Source: CAYTCZ01 sp964436315 (GTDB taxonomy: Bacteria; Actinomycetota; Thermoleophilia; Gaiellales; Gaiellaceae). From it: 22,409 nt of DNA. Position 1 is the first letter of the stretch. Every line of letters begins with the position of its first letter. Of the stretch, positions 13,468 to 22,398 are shown piece after piece. Location of the stretch: contig CAYTCZ010000064.1 of NCBI GenBank assembly GCA_964436315.1, forward strand, positions 1 through 22,409, given 5' to 3'. The notes under the pieces were generated by a model that was not told the DNA's origin, searched no databases, and saw nothing but the letters and a program-made list of their open reading frames with translations. A program made the translations under genes and the position numbers.

Positions 13468-14949
13468 CTAAGGATTCCCCGCAAGGGCTGCTTCCATGAT
13501 CGCTCGCGCGATGGGAGCAGCGGTCGATCCGCCCGTGCCGGATTGGTTCTGAAGCGCGACTGCGACGGCAATCTGAGGCGACTCGGCAGGGGCGAAAGCG
13601 ATGAACCACGTGTCGTTTTCTCCCGGCCTTCCTGTCTCCGCGGTCCCGGTCTTGCCAGCCACCGAAATGCCGCTGATTTGTGCCGCCGTCCCGGTGCCCG
13701 AGTCCACGACGCCACGCATCATGGCGGTAAGCTCGGCTGCCGTCTGTGGAGAGATTGCTCTTCTCAACTCCTCCGGTTTCGTGCGCGTCACAATTTTTCC
13801 ATCCGGGTCGACGATTTCGTGGACTACGGTCGGTTTCATCACCACGCCGCCGTTCGCGACACCTGCCGCAACCATTGCCATTTGCAGCGGTGTTACGAGG
13901 AGTCGCTCTTGGCCGAAGGCAAGCCGTCCCGGATCAACGTCACTCGAGTGTTCCGGCGTAAACAGGCTTCCGTCGTTGTAAAGACCACTTGGTTCGCGCT
14001 CTGAGGATGGCGTATCGAGCGGAGGATCGTCGTAGAAGCCGAACTGTCTTGCGTAGTCGAGAATCGGCTCTGGACCGAGCTCCTTCCCAATTTCGCAGAA
14101 GACGGAGTTGATCGAGTTCTGGAGTGCGGTCGACAGGGTGACACGGCCGTAACCGGTCGGAACCCCCTGGTCTGAGTAGTTGTAAACGCGCTCGCCGTAC
14201 TCCATGCAATATCCGGGATCGTCAAAAACGCTCTCGGGCGTAAATGCGCCCGTATCGAGTGCGGCTGCCGCCGTGACCACCTTGAAGATCGAGCCTGGAA
14301 TGTAAAGGCCGGCGGTGGCCCGATTCAGGAGCGGAGCGCTCGGCTCGCAAGGTGCTCCCGGAGCCGTCCTCGCCCGCCCGTAATTGTTCTCGATGTCGTT
14401 CGGATCGAAAGTGGGAGCCGAAGCGATGGCGAGCACCCGTCCCGTCGCCGGCTCGATCGCGACTGCCGCCCCGCAAAGTCCCTCGAGTCGATCTGCGGCG
14501 ACCTGCTGAACGCGGGGCTCGATCGTCGTGACGACGGCGTTCCCCTCGTGTGTGAGGCCCTGCAGTCGATCGAGCGTGCGATCGAGGACGCTGCCGAGAT
14601 TCGAGTTCGACCCGGTCAGGAAATCGTTGAGCGAGCGCTCGATGCCGGCCTGAGATTTCGAGAGGGTCGAATAGCCAATGGTATGTGGTACGAGCTCGCG
14701 GGCCGGATAGCGGCGCAGGTACCACGTGCGTCCCTGAACCTCTCGTCGCCGATTCGTGGCGAGCTGCGTCTGGCCGTCTGCCGCGTAGATGTTCCCGCGC
14801 TTGATCGTCACCTGGCGAACCACGAGGTTCGGGTTGTCCTGGCGGGCCTCGAGGTCGGGAGCTCTCCAGAGCCAATACGTGGACATGCCGATCAACGCGA
14901 CGAGCAACACGACCATTACCAAGAACAGCCGTCGGATCGCGGCGTTCAT
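13468..14949 (-). CDS. pbpA: Class B penicillin-binding protein PbpA (D,D-transpeptidase)
   Basis: A 493-aa protein, the length of mycobacterial PbpA. N-terminal membrane anchor at about 8-28, then a compact dimerization domain (VVRQVTIKRGNIYAADG). The transpeptidase domain has the nucleophile Ser220 in GSIFK, Ser279-Ile-Asn281, and Lys433-Thr-Gly (AGKTGTAETG). It cross-links peptidoglycan as partner of the SEDS protein encoded just before it; the ATG overlaps the rodA stop by 4 nt (ATGA). The Cys pairs in the domain (for example LCGAAV and PGYCMEY) may form disulfides outside the cell; this is inference. Confidence 0.95.
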   Translation of the reverse strand: MNAAIRRLFLVMVVLLVALIGMSTYWLWRAPDLEARQDNPNLVVRQVTIKRGNIYAADGQTQLATNRRREVQGRTWYLRRYPARELVPHTIGYSTLSKSQAGIERSLNDFLTGSNSNLGSVLDRTLDRLQGLTHEGNAVVTTIEPRVQQVAADRLEGLCGAAVAIEPATGRVLAIASAPTFDPNDIENNYGRARTAPGAPCEPSAPLLNRATAGLYIPGSIFKVVTAAAALDTGAFTPESVFDDPGYCMEYGERVYNYSDQGVPTGYGRVTLSTALQNSINSVFCEIGKELGPEPILDYARQFGFYDDPPLDTPSSEREPSGLYNDGSLFTPEHSSDVDPGRLAFGQERLLVTPLQMAMVAAGVANGGVVMKPTVVHEIVDPDGKIVTRTKPEELRRAISPQTAAELTAMMRGVVDSGTGTAAQISGISVAGKTGTAETGRPGENDTWFIAFAPAESPQIAVAVALQNQSGTGGSTAAPIARAIMEAALAGNP

Positions 14950-16214
14950 ACGCGCCTCTCCCTGTTGACGCGGTTCGAGACCATGAGAAGCAGGGCGAGC
15001 AGCAACGAGTTGGCCACGATCGACGAGCCACCGTAGGAGACGAACGGGAGCGTGATTCCCGTGAGCGGGATGAGCCCGCTCACCCCACCGACGATGATGA
15101 AAGCCTGAATACCAATTGCCGCAGTGAGGCCGGCGGCGAGCAGCTTCGAGAAACTGTCGTCCGCCTGTAATGCGATTCGGAATCCCTGGTAGACGAAGAG
15201 GATGTAGAGCATCACGAGCGCGGCAGCCCCCGCCAACCCGAGCTCCTGAACGAACGCCGAGTAGATGAAATCGGTCTCGAGGAACGGGATGTACGTCTCC
15301 CCGTCCTCGCGAAGCAGGACGCCACGTCCGAGGCCGGATCCGAAGACGCCGCCGCCTGAGATTGCGTACAGCGACTGGACGAGCTGAAAGCCGTCACCGA
15401 ACGGATCGCTCCAAGGATCGAGCCAGACCGAGACTCGACTCTCGACGCGAGGAATTACCTGATACAGACCGTAGGCGCCGGCGACGAACAAGCCGACTCC
15501 TGCGAGGACGTACTGCCAGCGACTCGTGGCGACGTAGAGCATCGAGAGGAAGATGGCGAAGTAGAGGAGAGCTCCGCCCAGATCGTTGGTCTGGAAGAGA
15601 ACGAGCATGGCGCCGCCCCAGATCAGGAGCAGCGGGCCGAAGTGTTTTGGTGACGGAAGGCCCTGCGAGAGCATCTCGCGGTTGTCGCGCAGATAGCCCG
15701 CCAGGAAGACGACGAGGAGCACCTTTGCGAACTCGCCTGGCTGAAAAGCGGCCGATCCGATGCGAACCCACAGTGAAGCCCCGTTGATCGTCGCTCCGAT
15801 CAGAGGTAACGCCGGCAGGATCAGGAGTACGAGCGCGACGACGCCGAGGGTGTACTTGTAGGTATCGAGCTTCCGGTGGTCCCGAAGGAACAGGACTGCG
15901 AGGGCGAAGACCACGAGCCCGACGACGACCCAGAGACCCTGGCGGAAGGCCCGGTCCGGATCAATCCGGTAGATCATCGTCAGGCCGATTGCCGTCAGAA
16001 GTCCTGCCAGCGGCAGGAGATATGGGTCGGCGTACGGGAGCGCGATCCGAAGAATCAGGTGGGCGAGCAGGTAGAGGCCGAGGAAGAACCCGGCGTACGA
16101 GAGCGATGCAGTCGAAAGAACCGACTCACGGGCGATGAAGACGCTGGCGAAGCCGACGACCGTCAGCAGGCCGACCGCGATGAGGTTGAGAAGTTCTCGA
16201 TTGCGAAGGCTCAC
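14946..16214 (-). CDS. rodA: SEDS-family peptidoglycan glycosyltransferase RodA/FtsW
   Basis: A 422-aa polytopic membrane protein with about ten hydrophobic helices. The start is GTG 16214 (VSLRNREL), 17 nt after pstP. A longer frame upstream runs antiparallel to sense through pstP and lacks membrane character. ETDFIYSAFVQELG carries Asp315, aligning with the catalytic Asp of RodA (Asp255 in Thermus). PLTGITLPFVSYGGSS is the SEDS signature near the C-terminus. It polymerises glycan strands from lipid II, with PbpA as transpeptidase. The operon partner is PbpA and not FtsI, so RodA is more likely than FtsW. Confidence 0.94.
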   Translation of the reverse strand: MSLRNRELLNLIAVGLLTVVGFASVFIARESVLSTASLSYAGFFLGLYLLAHLILRIALPYADPYLLPLAGLLTAIGLTMIYRIDPDRAFRQGLWVVVGLVVFALAVLFLRDHRKLDTYKYTLGVVALVLLILPALPLIGATINGASLWVRIGSAAFQPGEFAKVLLVVFLAGYLRDNREMLSQGLPSPKHFGPLLLIWGGAMLVLFQTNDLGGALLYFAIFLSMLYVATSRWQYVLAGVGLFVAGAYGLYQVIPRVESRVSVWLDPWSDPFGDGFQLVQSLYAISGGGVFGSGLGRGVLLREDGETYIPFLETDFIYSAFVQELGLAGAAALVMLYILFVYQGFRIALQADDSFSKLLAAGLTAAIGIQAFIIVGGVSGLIPLTGITLPFVSYGGSSIVANSLLLALLLMVSNRVNRERRV

Positions 16215-16231
16215 GCGAACCCCGGGGGCGC

Positions 16232-17503
16232 TTAGGGAAGGGCCTCGTCCTCGTACAGCCGCACTCGGTCGCGCGCCTCCGAGTAGCTGAGGAGATCGTG
16301 GTCTAACAACTCGGCCCGCTCTGCCGGAGAGAGCTGGTAGGTCTTCACCCGACTCACGTACCGTGCTCGGTAGAGGTCGATCCCCCCTCCGATCTCCCAT
16401 GGCACACCCTGGTAGATCGCGATGTTTCCGTCTTCGTCGGCCCCGACGAAATTCGCGCGGGACAGTCCCCAGAACGCTCCGGCAAGGGCGAGGGCACAGA
16501 TCATGACGATGCCCACGACTGCCGCGATCGGCATCCCCCATCCCCGCTGATCGTCCTCGCTTCGCGGTAGCGGATACAGAGGTCCGCGAATGACTCCCTG
16601 GGCCTGCGTACGAGAGTGCGGATGCTCGAGGTCCTCCCAGTCGGTGACCTCGACGTGGCCATCCGTGGCGGCGTGGTCATCCTGCTTCGCGGCTTTGAAT
16701 GCTGCGGGGACCTCGACGCCGACGAGCGTCTCCTCCAGGTCATGGTTGCTGAGCACCGCGTGCCCGTTCTCGGTTTTCTCCGAGTCTGACTCGCCGTCGA
16801 GGCGAAAGAGGACTGCGGTGATGTTGTCTTCACCGCCACCGCGATTCGCCGCGTCGACAAGTGCCTTTGCCGCGGCGTCAAGGGAATCGCTCTCGGCGAC
16901 GAGCGCGAGGATCTGGCCATCTTCGACCATCGTCGTGAGACCGTCCGAGCAGAGAAGCACGACGTCGCCAGCGCGCGACTCGATCGACAACGTGTCGACC
17001 TGGACGTCGGTGTCGGTTCCGAGTGCCCTCGTAATCAGCGACCGTTGCGGGTGCGACTCGGCCTCTTCCTGCGTTAGTCGCCCGCTCCGCATGAGGTCGG
17101 CAACGAGAGAGTGATCCTGCGTGAGTTGATCCAGGGCTCCCTCGCGCAGGAGATAGGCGCGGGAATCGCCGACGTGTCCGATCGCAACCTGGTTTTCGGC
17201 GACGAGGGCAGCGGTGATGGTCGTCCCCATCCCCGACGCTCCGGTGTCGCTCTTGGAACGCTCGTAGATTCTCTTGTTGGCCTCCTGGATGATGGCCGCG
17301 ACGCGTTCTTCAGGATCGAGGTCGTCGGCGGCGTGGAACTCGTGAAAGACCTCGATCGCCAGTTGCGATGCGATCTCGCCGGCCCGCGCTCCACCCATTC
17401 CGTCGGCGACTGCGAATAGCGGAGGCTCGAGGATGAACGAATCTTCGTTCCTTCGGCGCTTGCGTCCGGCGTGAGTACGGGCGGCGGTCTCGGCGAGTGT
17501 CAT
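16232..17503 (-). CDS. pstP: PP2C-family Ser/Thr protein phosphatase PstP
   Basis: A 423-aa membrane phosphatase. The PP2C domain covers residues 1-235, with RNED at 18-21, ADGMGG with Asp34, GHVGDSRAYLL, LLCSDGLT and GGGEDNIT supplying the metal ligands. An acidic linker follows, then one membrane helix at about 328-350 and an 70-residue extracytoplasmic end with YRARYVSRVKTYQLSPAE. It reverses phosphorylation by the kinases of the cluster. ATG 17503 overlaps the fhaB stop (ATGA). Layout and length agree with mycobacterial PstP, though the outer part is shorter. Confidence 0.94.
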   Translation of the reverse strand: MTLAETAARTHAGRKRRRNEDSFILEPPLFAVADGMGGARAGEIASQLAIEVFHEFHAADDLDPEERVAAIIQEANKRIYERSKSDTGASGMGTTITAALVAENQVAIGHVGDSRAYLLREGALDQLTQDHSLVADLMRSGRLTQEEAESHPQRSLITRALGTDTDVQVDTLSIESRAGDVVLLCSDGLTTMVEDGQILALVAESDSLDAAAKALVDAANRGGGEDNITAVLFRLDGESDSEKTENGHAVLSNHDLEETLVGVEVPAAFKAAKQDDHAATDGHVEVTDWEDLEHPHSRTQAQGVIRGPLYPLPRSEDDQRGWGMPIAAVVGIVMICALALAGAFWGLSRANFVGADEDGNIAIYQGVPWEIGGGIDLYRARYVSRVKTYQLSPAERAELLDHDLLSYSEARDRVRLYEDEALP

Positions 17504-17979
17504 CGTTCGAATCGGAGCTCCGTCTGGCCGACGCGAAGCAGATCGCCGTTCGAGAGGAGACGACGTCCTTCGACCCGCTCCCCGTTCACGAGCGTCCCGT
17601 TCGTCGAACCGAGGTCCGAGACCCAGACGCCGTCCCGGCCGGCCTCGATTCGTGCGTGATGTCCTGAGGCGTACGCGTCCTCCTCGAGAACCAGCGCGTT
17701 CTCGTTGGATCGTCCGATCGTGATCGGCACGGGTCCGACGTTGTACGTGACCCCCGCCTGAACCGCGGTGCTCTCAGTGACGACCAGACGCGCAGGTTTA
17801 CCGTTGCCGTTGCGCGGTGTCGGCGGCGGCGGCGGTTGGCTCCCGGCGGGTGGTGCTAGGATGAAGCTCTCCTGTGCGGGCCGGAGACCTCGATACGTCG
17901 AGCGGACGACGCGCCAGATAAAGAGATAGAGAACGACGATGAAGATCGCCTGGAGACCGAGGAGAACCTGGTCGACCAC
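17500..17979 (-). CDS. fhaB: Membrane-anchored FHA-domain protein FhaB (FipA-like)
   Basis: A 159-aa protein: one N-terminal membrane helix (about 5-23), a Pro-rich linker with a run of prolines near 50, then an FHA domain at about 80-158 with GRSNENALVL, ASGHHARIE and DLGSTNGTLVNG, the phosphothreonine-binding loops. In mycobacteria the equivalent reads phosphorylation by PknA/PknB and links it to the cell-wall and division machinery. GTG 17979 follows GGGGGAGAT with good spacing. It overlaps pstP by 4 nt. Confidence 0.93.
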   Translation of the reverse strand: MVDQVLLGLQAIFIVVLYLFIWRVVRSTYRGLRPAQESFILAPPAGSQPPPPPTPRNGNGKPARLVVTESTAVQAGVTYNVGPVPITIGRSNENALVLEEDAYASGHHARIEAGRDGVWVSDLGSTNGTLVNGERVEGRRLLSNGDLLRVGQTELRFER

Positions 17980-18014
17980 TTATCTCCCCCACCGTCCGAG
18001 CGATGGCCCGCGCA

Positions 18015-18884
18015 CTACGACGCCTTGCCGAAGGTGACCGGGGTCTCTCCGATGACGATCTGATCGTTGAGCGAGAGCTGCGCTCGCGTGACCCGTTGGC
18101 CATTCAGCGTGACGCCGTTCGTTGAACCGAGATCGACGAGGAAGTAGCGACCGTTCTCGCGTCGGATCTCCGCGTGCTTTCGAGACGCGCTGGAATCGTC
18201 GAGCCGGATGTCACACTCCCGCGATCGTCCGATCACGATGATCGGCTTCTGCAGCTCGTAGGGTTGGTTGCCGACCATGAGGATCGGTCGAGTTCGCTTC
18301 GAGCTCGCAGCCGCCGCGGTTCCGCCTGTCATGGTGCCTGCGGCCATCGCCTCAGCCTGTGCTTGCGCGCCGTCGCCGTGCGTCCTCTCCGGCGTGGAGG
18401 CAGGCGGCTGAGCCGATTCGGTTGGGGGAGGAGGCGGAGGAGGAGGAGGAGGTGCGGGGCGGGACTGCTTCGCCGTCTGGGAGCTCGGTTTGCTCGGCTT
18501 CGGAGTCTGCCGATGGGGCTGGACCATCCTAGTTGCGATCCCAAATTCGCCGACTGCCAGATCCGGATCCTGTCGAAGCAGGACGCGGGGCCTCGAGAGC
18601 AGCGCGTAGCCCTCCTTCCGCGCGTGCTCGGTCAGATACTCGGTGAGCTCATTGAGCAGATCCGTCTCGTATTGCTCAAATTGGTCTCGATCGCGGGGCG
18701 AGAGGTAGAGGTGATACTCGTTGGGCACATAGACGCGCGAGACAGACACCGTCTTCGCATCGTCCATCTCTTTCGCCAACTTCTTTGCGAGTTCGACGGG
18801 TTGCACATGGGATCGAAACACCTTGCCGAAGACCCCTTCGACGACGGACTCGATGCCGTGCTCGATATTTCTCAGAAGTCCCAT
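18015..18884 (-). CDS. fhaA: FhaA, DUF3662 and FHA domain protein
   Basis: A 289-aa soluble protein. Residues 1-125 form the DUF3662 domain (MGLLRNIEHGIESVVEGVFG, PVELAKKLAKEMDD, VPNEYHLYLSPRD). A disordered linker follows with a 10-proline run near 150, then a C-terminal FHA domain (about 205-285) with GRSRECDIRLDD, ASRKHAEIR and DLGSTNGVTLNG. I chose ATG 18884 over the TTG at 18905 because the family starts here and GGGGGA precedes it. In mycobacteria FhaA reads phosphorylated partners such as the lipid II flippase MurJ/MviN. The gap of 42 nt to the upstream kinase gene contains a hairpin. Confidence 0.93.
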   Translation of the reverse strand: MGLLRNIEHGIESVVEGVFGKVFRSHVQPVELAKKLAKEMDDAKTVSVSRVYVPNEYHLYLSPRDRDQFEQYETDLLNELTEYLTEHARKEGYALLSRPRVLLRQDPDLAVGEFGIATRMVQPHRQTPKPSKPSSQTAKQSRPAPPPPPPPPPPTESAQPPASTPERTHGDGAQAQAEAMAAGTMTGGTAAAASSKRTRPILMVGNQPYELQKPIIVIGRSRECDIRLDDSSASRKHAEIRRENGRYFLVDLGSTNGVTLNGQRVTRAQLSLNDQIVIGETPVTFGKAS

Positions 18885-18897
18885 TCTGCGCGATCCC

Positions 18898-18915
18898 CCG
18901 GGCAAGTGTGCCCGG
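18898..18915. repeat. Small perfect hairpin before fhaA
   Basis: CCGGGCA (18898-18904) and TGCCCGG (18909-18915) enclose a 4-base loop. On the minus strand its 3' arm runs into the GGGGGA that may be the fhaA Shine-Dalgarno, so it could reduce fhaA translation or attenuate read-through from the kinase gene. No T-run follows. Confidence 0.5.
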
Positions 18916-18926
18916 CCAGAGCGAGT

Positions 18927-20591
18927 CTAGCGCCAGCAGTTCGCAACTCGGGGCACTTGTGAGAGAACCAAAACGGCGGCCGCGAGCCAAACGCCTACGA
19001 GGAGCGGAAAAGGCTGAACCTTGAGATCGCCGGCGAGGGGCGGGAGTAGCACCAGCGTCACGAGGAGCGCGGATCCCCAAACCGCCGCTCCCCATGGACC
19101 ATGCTCCATCGCCTTGGGCACGGCAACAGATGCGGCGCCGAGTGCGAGCGCGGCGGCGATGAGTGCTGGCGAGCCAAGAGAGAAGTCGCCGAGCGCATAG
19201 GCCACGGCCGACGGGCTGTCGCTCCCCGATATTCCGAGACCGAGCGGTACCGGATCCCCGGTCAGCGGTAGCCGGCTTGCTGTGACGGCGGCGATTCCGA
19301 ACGCGGCGAACGCGGCGCCGACTCCGATAGCTGCACGTCGCACCGGCCCACCGGCGCGAGCGGCGAGTAGAGGTATCAGGGCGATCGCCCCGATTGGGAC
19401 GAGTAAGGGTCCGGCGACGAAGAGAAATCCGCTACGCGGTTCGCCGACAAACAGCAGGAACCAGACCCCTGCGAGAACGACGTAAGCGAGCGCCAGTCCG
19501 AGCGAGACGTTTCCAAGTGGAAGGATCGGTACTGCCAAGGCAAGCGCCAGGCCGGCGGATGGTCGCCAGAGCGCCATGAGCGCTGTCAGCGCGCCGATCG
19601 CCAGTGTCCAGCTGGCGGGAAAGAACGGGAGTATCAGAGTCATTCCCGCGGCGAAGAGGGCTGCCAGTGCGGCGTGCGGTGCTCGTTCGCGGAGCGCACT
19701 CATGGACGTAGAGGGCCGGGGTCGTTTCGCTCGCTCGTTCAGGACGTCGCGGAGGTGCGACGCGAGCCGCTTTGCGGGCGGCCTCCGATGGGCTCGCACG
19801 TCGAGCATCCGGTTCACGAGCTGGCAGAGCTCGTTGGGTAAATCCGGCCGCACCTGTTTGAGCGGAGGCGGGCCAACCATGATCTTCTTCGCCGTTTCCA
19901 CGGGCGAAGCTGAGAAGAAGGGATGCCAGCCGGCGAGCGCCTCCCAGAGAATGACGCCGACCGCCCAGACGTCAGCTGCGCCTGTCGCTTCCTCCCCGTC
20001 GAGTCGCTCCGGGGGAATGTAGGCGAGCGTCCCCGGGATATCGTCCGCCGCGGTCAGGCTCTCGGTCTCCTCGAGCTGTGCCAGACCGAAGTCGAGGAGT
20101 AGCGCAGAGACCTCGGGCCGGTCCTCGAGCATGATGTTGGCGGGCTTCACGTCACGATGGACGATCCCCTTGTGGTGCGCGTACCCGAGCGCATCGAGGA
20201 CCTGCGCGGCCATCTCGATCGAAGCAGCGTCGTCGAGTCGAGCCGTCCGGAGAGCGTCGCGAACGGTACGGCCGTCGACGTATCGGTAGCCGACATAGAT
20301 GTGATCGTCGTCTCGTTCGAATTCCAGGGCTCGCAGACATCGCGGATGTCGCAGGCGTGCGGCGACCTTGGCCTCTCGTGCGGCTCTCGAGCCCGCCTTT
20401 CCCTCGCAGGGGACGACCTTGAGCGCAATCTCCCGGTCCTTCCGCTCATCCCGCACCAACCAGACCGAGCCGGTTCCCCCGCTTCCGAGCGGCCGCAGGG
20501 GTCGGTACCGACCGAGTACGAGATCGTCGGTCTGGAGCGTGTTCTCGGCCTCGCCTGGCTCGGCCGCCGTCGTCGCCGTAGCCTGCTCCAT
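18927..20591 (-). CDS. Ser/Thr protein kinase with multi-pass membrane C-terminus
   Basis: A 554-aa protein. The Hanks-type kinase domain spans about 28-285: GSGGTGSV loop 36-43, Lys58 (IALK), HRDVKPAN with Asp147, LDFG, and IPPERLDG in place of the common APE motif. After a basic linker, residues 305-548 are almost entirely hydrophobic, with about eight or nine membrane helices and short loops. This is not the single-helix sensor layout of PknA/PknB. No domain is recognised in the membrane part. It is the first gene of the minus-strand cluster and takes the place of a second kinase (PknA is in this neighbourhood in mycobacteria). All catalytic residues are present, so it should be active. 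It ends at TAG, 42 nt before fhaA. Confidence 0.9.
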   Translation of the reverse strand: MEQATATTAAEPGEAENTLQTDDLVLGRYRPLRPLGSGGTGSVWLVRDERKDREIALKVVPCEGKAGSRAAREAKVAARLRHPRCLRALEFERDDDHIYVGYRYVDGRTVRDALRTARLDDAASIEMAAQVLDALGYAHHKGIVHRDVKPANIMLEDRPEVSALLLDFGLAQLEETESLTAADDIPGTLAYIPPERLDGEEATGAADVWAVGVILWEALAGWHPFFSASPVETAKKIMVGPPPLKQVRPDLPNELCQLVNRMLDVRAHRRPPAKRLASHLRDVLNERAKRPRPSTSMSALRERAPHAALAALFAAGMTLILPFFPASWTLAIGALTALMALWRPSAGLALALAVPILPLGNVSLGLALAYVVLAGVWFLLFVGEPRSGFLFVAGPLLVPIGAIALIPLLAARAGGPVRRAAIGVGAAFAAFGIAAVTASRLPLTGDPVPLGLGISGSDSPSAVAYALGDFSLGSPALIAAALALGAASVAVPKAMEHGPWGAAVWGSALLVTLVLLPPLAGDLKVQPFPLLVGVWLAAAVLVLSQVPRVANCWR

Positions 20592-20762
20592 CGTGTCACC
20601 GCTACTTGGCGAGTCGCGTCCGAACTCCTTCCCGCGAGACTCGGTGTCTTTTCGTCGGTGATGCCGAGGGTCTGCGCTATGGCGATCGTCAAGACCACCT
20701 TCCCTGAACGGCCGCTTCGGCGAGTGCTACACTCGATCGGTTTTTCCCTGTAAAGGCTGCGG
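20592..20762. promoter_or_regulatory. Divergent intergenic region, promoters of both flanking units
   Basis: 171 bp between the divergent starts of the kinase cluster and the membrane-protein gene. On the plus strand TACACT (20728-20733) is a fair -10, without a good -35 at standard spacing. AAAGG (20752-20756), 6 nt before GTG 20763, is a good Shine-Dalgarno. On the minus strand a TTGACG (-35-like, around 20690) is present, but I see no matching -10. Both promoters are inferred mainly from gene orientation. Confidence 0.4.
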
Positions 20763-21887
20763 GTGGCGAGACAAGAGACAACAAGCCGTACTGGCGTTGA
20801 TTACGACTTCTTTGCGGAAGTTGAAGGCAGGACGCAAGGCTCGGACGACGGAGGCGGTAACGGCCGGCGACCCGAATCGAGCGGAGACGGCGGAAGCAAG
20901 GTCACGCGCCTCGCGATTCTCAGCGCGATCGCGATTGGCATCGCGGCCATCCTTGCTCTCGTTCTCGGGCGCGGCGACGAGCAGCAGGCCGAGTACGGCG
21001 ACTATCTTGGGCAGGTCGAAGCGGTAGCCGCAGATTCAGAGGACATCGGTGGCGAGTTCAGTCAGCTCGTTACGACTCCCGGTCTCACGGTCGAAGAGCT
21101 TCAGGTGGGCCTCGACGGTCTTCGTGAGCAACAAGCGCAGCTGACGAGACGTGCCCAGGACTTTCAGCCGCCACAAGACCTCCATCGGCAGCACGAAAGT
21201 CTGATCGAGGCGTTCCAGTTCCGCGAGAGTGGCCTCACGGGTCTGGCAGTCGCATTCGGCGAGCTCGGTGAGATCGAAGACTCGAATGATGCGGGCGCGC
21301 TGCTCGCCGAACAGTCCGAGCGTCTCCTCACGAGCGACGTCGTCTACGACGACCTGTTCAAGGCCGGCTCGGAAACGATGATGGATCAGCAAGGGATCTC
21401 GGGAGTGCCGGTGCCCGACTCGAACTTCCTTCCTCCCGGCGATGCCGATTTGGTGACCGCGGAATCCTGGGCACTGATCGTTCAGCGGCTCACACAGAGC
21501 ACGACCGTCGGCGGCCTCCATGGGAATCAGATCGCCGGCGTGCGTGTCCGTCCCGGTAACCAGACCCTCTCCGCGGCTGAGGAGAACACCGTCACCGCTT
21601 CTGACCGCCTGGTCTTCCTCGTCGACGTCAAGAACTCAGGCGAACACCAGGAGACGCAAGTGCCTGTGTCGATGACTCTCCAGCTCAGTCCGGAGCCGGT
21701 TCGCAAAGAAGCGGTGATCGACATCATAAACCCGGGAGACACGAAGACCGTCACATTCCGTGACATCAACATCAGCGGTAGCTTCGGAACCCTCGTCGCG
21801 CTCAAGGTCGCGGTGGATCCGGTCGAAGGCGAGGCGAACACCGCGAACAACACCGCGGAGTACTCGGTCATCTTCACGCTCGGGTAG
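20763..21887 (+). CDS. Single-pass membrane protein with helical region and CARDB-like C-terminal domain
   Basis: A 374-aa protein, not a named family to me. Residues 1-45 are hydrophilic, rich in Gly, Asp and Ser. A membrane helix follows at about 47-67 (LAILSAIAIGIAAILALVLG). Residues 75-210 are acidic and helical (coiled-coil-like), and 240-374 are beta-rich, with DRLVFLVDVKNSGEHQETQVPV, NPGDTKTVTF and ANTANNTAEYSVIFTL, the pattern of CARDB-like Ig-fold domains in secreted proteins. The bulk should lie outside the cell. GTG 20763 is set by AAAGG. It diverges from the kinase cluster and precedes the DUF4446 gene by 34 bp. A role in the envelope is likely from topology only. Confidence 0.8.
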   Translation: MARQETTSRTGVDYDFFAEVEGRTQGSDDGGGNGRRPESSGDGGSKVTRLAILSAIAIGIAAILALVLGRGDEQQAEYGDYLGQVEAVAADSEDIGGEFSQLVTTPGLTVEELQVGLDGLREQQAQLTRRAQDFQPPQDLHRQHESLIEAFQFRESGLTGLAVAFGELGEIEDSNDAGALLAEQSERLLTSDVVYDDLFKAGSETMMDQQGISGVPVPDSNFLPPGDADLVTAESWALIVQRLTQSTTVGGLHGNQIAGVRVRPGNQTLSAAEENTVTASDRLVFLVDVKNSGEHQETQVPVSMTLQLSPEPVRKEAVIDIINPGDTKTVTFRDINISGSFGTLVALKVAVDPVEGEANTANNTAEYSVIFTLG

Positions 21888-21921
21888 GAATCTGCCCGCC
21901 AAGCTGCGAACAACGCAGTGA

Positions 21922-22398
21922 ATGTCGAGCACCGTCGCCGGCTGGATCGCTATCGGCGCCATCGCGATTGCCGCGATCGCGCTCCTCATCACGGCGATCC
22001 TGTATCTGAAGCTGCGCCGCGTCCGTCGTGCTCAGGCAATTCTCGTGGGGACCGGCAAGGATGACCTCGTCGACTTTGCGATCACCCTCCAGACGCGACT
22101 CGACGATCTCAACCGCGCCGTCGACGAGGTGGCGGCCGGTATGTCGCGCATAGACCGCCGGGTGGACGGCTCACTTTCGAGGACCTCAGTCGTCCGCTAC
22201 GACGCATTCGAGGACGCGGGTGGAGCACAGTCCGCATCGGTCGCCTTCCTCGACGCACTCCGATCCGGCATCGTCGTCTCGGCGATCCAGGGTCGAGACT
22301 ACGCGCGTATCTACGTGAAACAACTCGAGCGAGGCAAGGCTCCTGTTGCTCTGTCGCCGGAGGAACAAGAGGCCGTAGACCGTGCCATGTCCTACTGA
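21922..22398 (+). CDS. DUF4446 family membrane protein
   Basis: A 158-aa protein with one N-terminal membrane helix (about 8-30), a basic stop-transfer stretch LKLRRVRRAQ, a short coiled coil (50-75), and the conserved DUF4446 part RTSVVRYDAFEDAGGAQSAS...GIVVSAIQGRDYARIYVKQL. The family occurs in Firmicutes and Actinobacteria and has no known function. ATG 21922 lacks a clear Shine-Dalgarno; a GTG at 21919 is an alternative one codon upstream. It follows the CARDB-like protein on the same strand. Confidence 0.9.
   Translation: MSSTVAGWIAIGAIAIAAIALLITAILYLKLRRVRRAQAILVGTGKDDLVDFAITLQTRLDDLNRAVDEVAAGMSRIDRRVDGSLSRTSVVRYDAFEDAGGAQSASVAFLDALRSGIVVSAIQGRDYARIYVKQLERGKAPVALSPEEQEAVDRAMSY

Noticed and set aside
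14946..16541. Longer rodA frame with 109 extra N-terminal residues
   Set aside because: The extension lies within the pstP coding sequence on the same strand in another frame, is Arg/Pro-rich and non-membrane; GTG 16214 gives the normal SEDS start.
20147..20698. 183-codon minus-strand frame starting upstream of the membrane kinase
   Set aside because: It overlaps the kinase N-terminus in a different frame and becomes Arg-rich there. The kinase frame has complete catalytic motifs.
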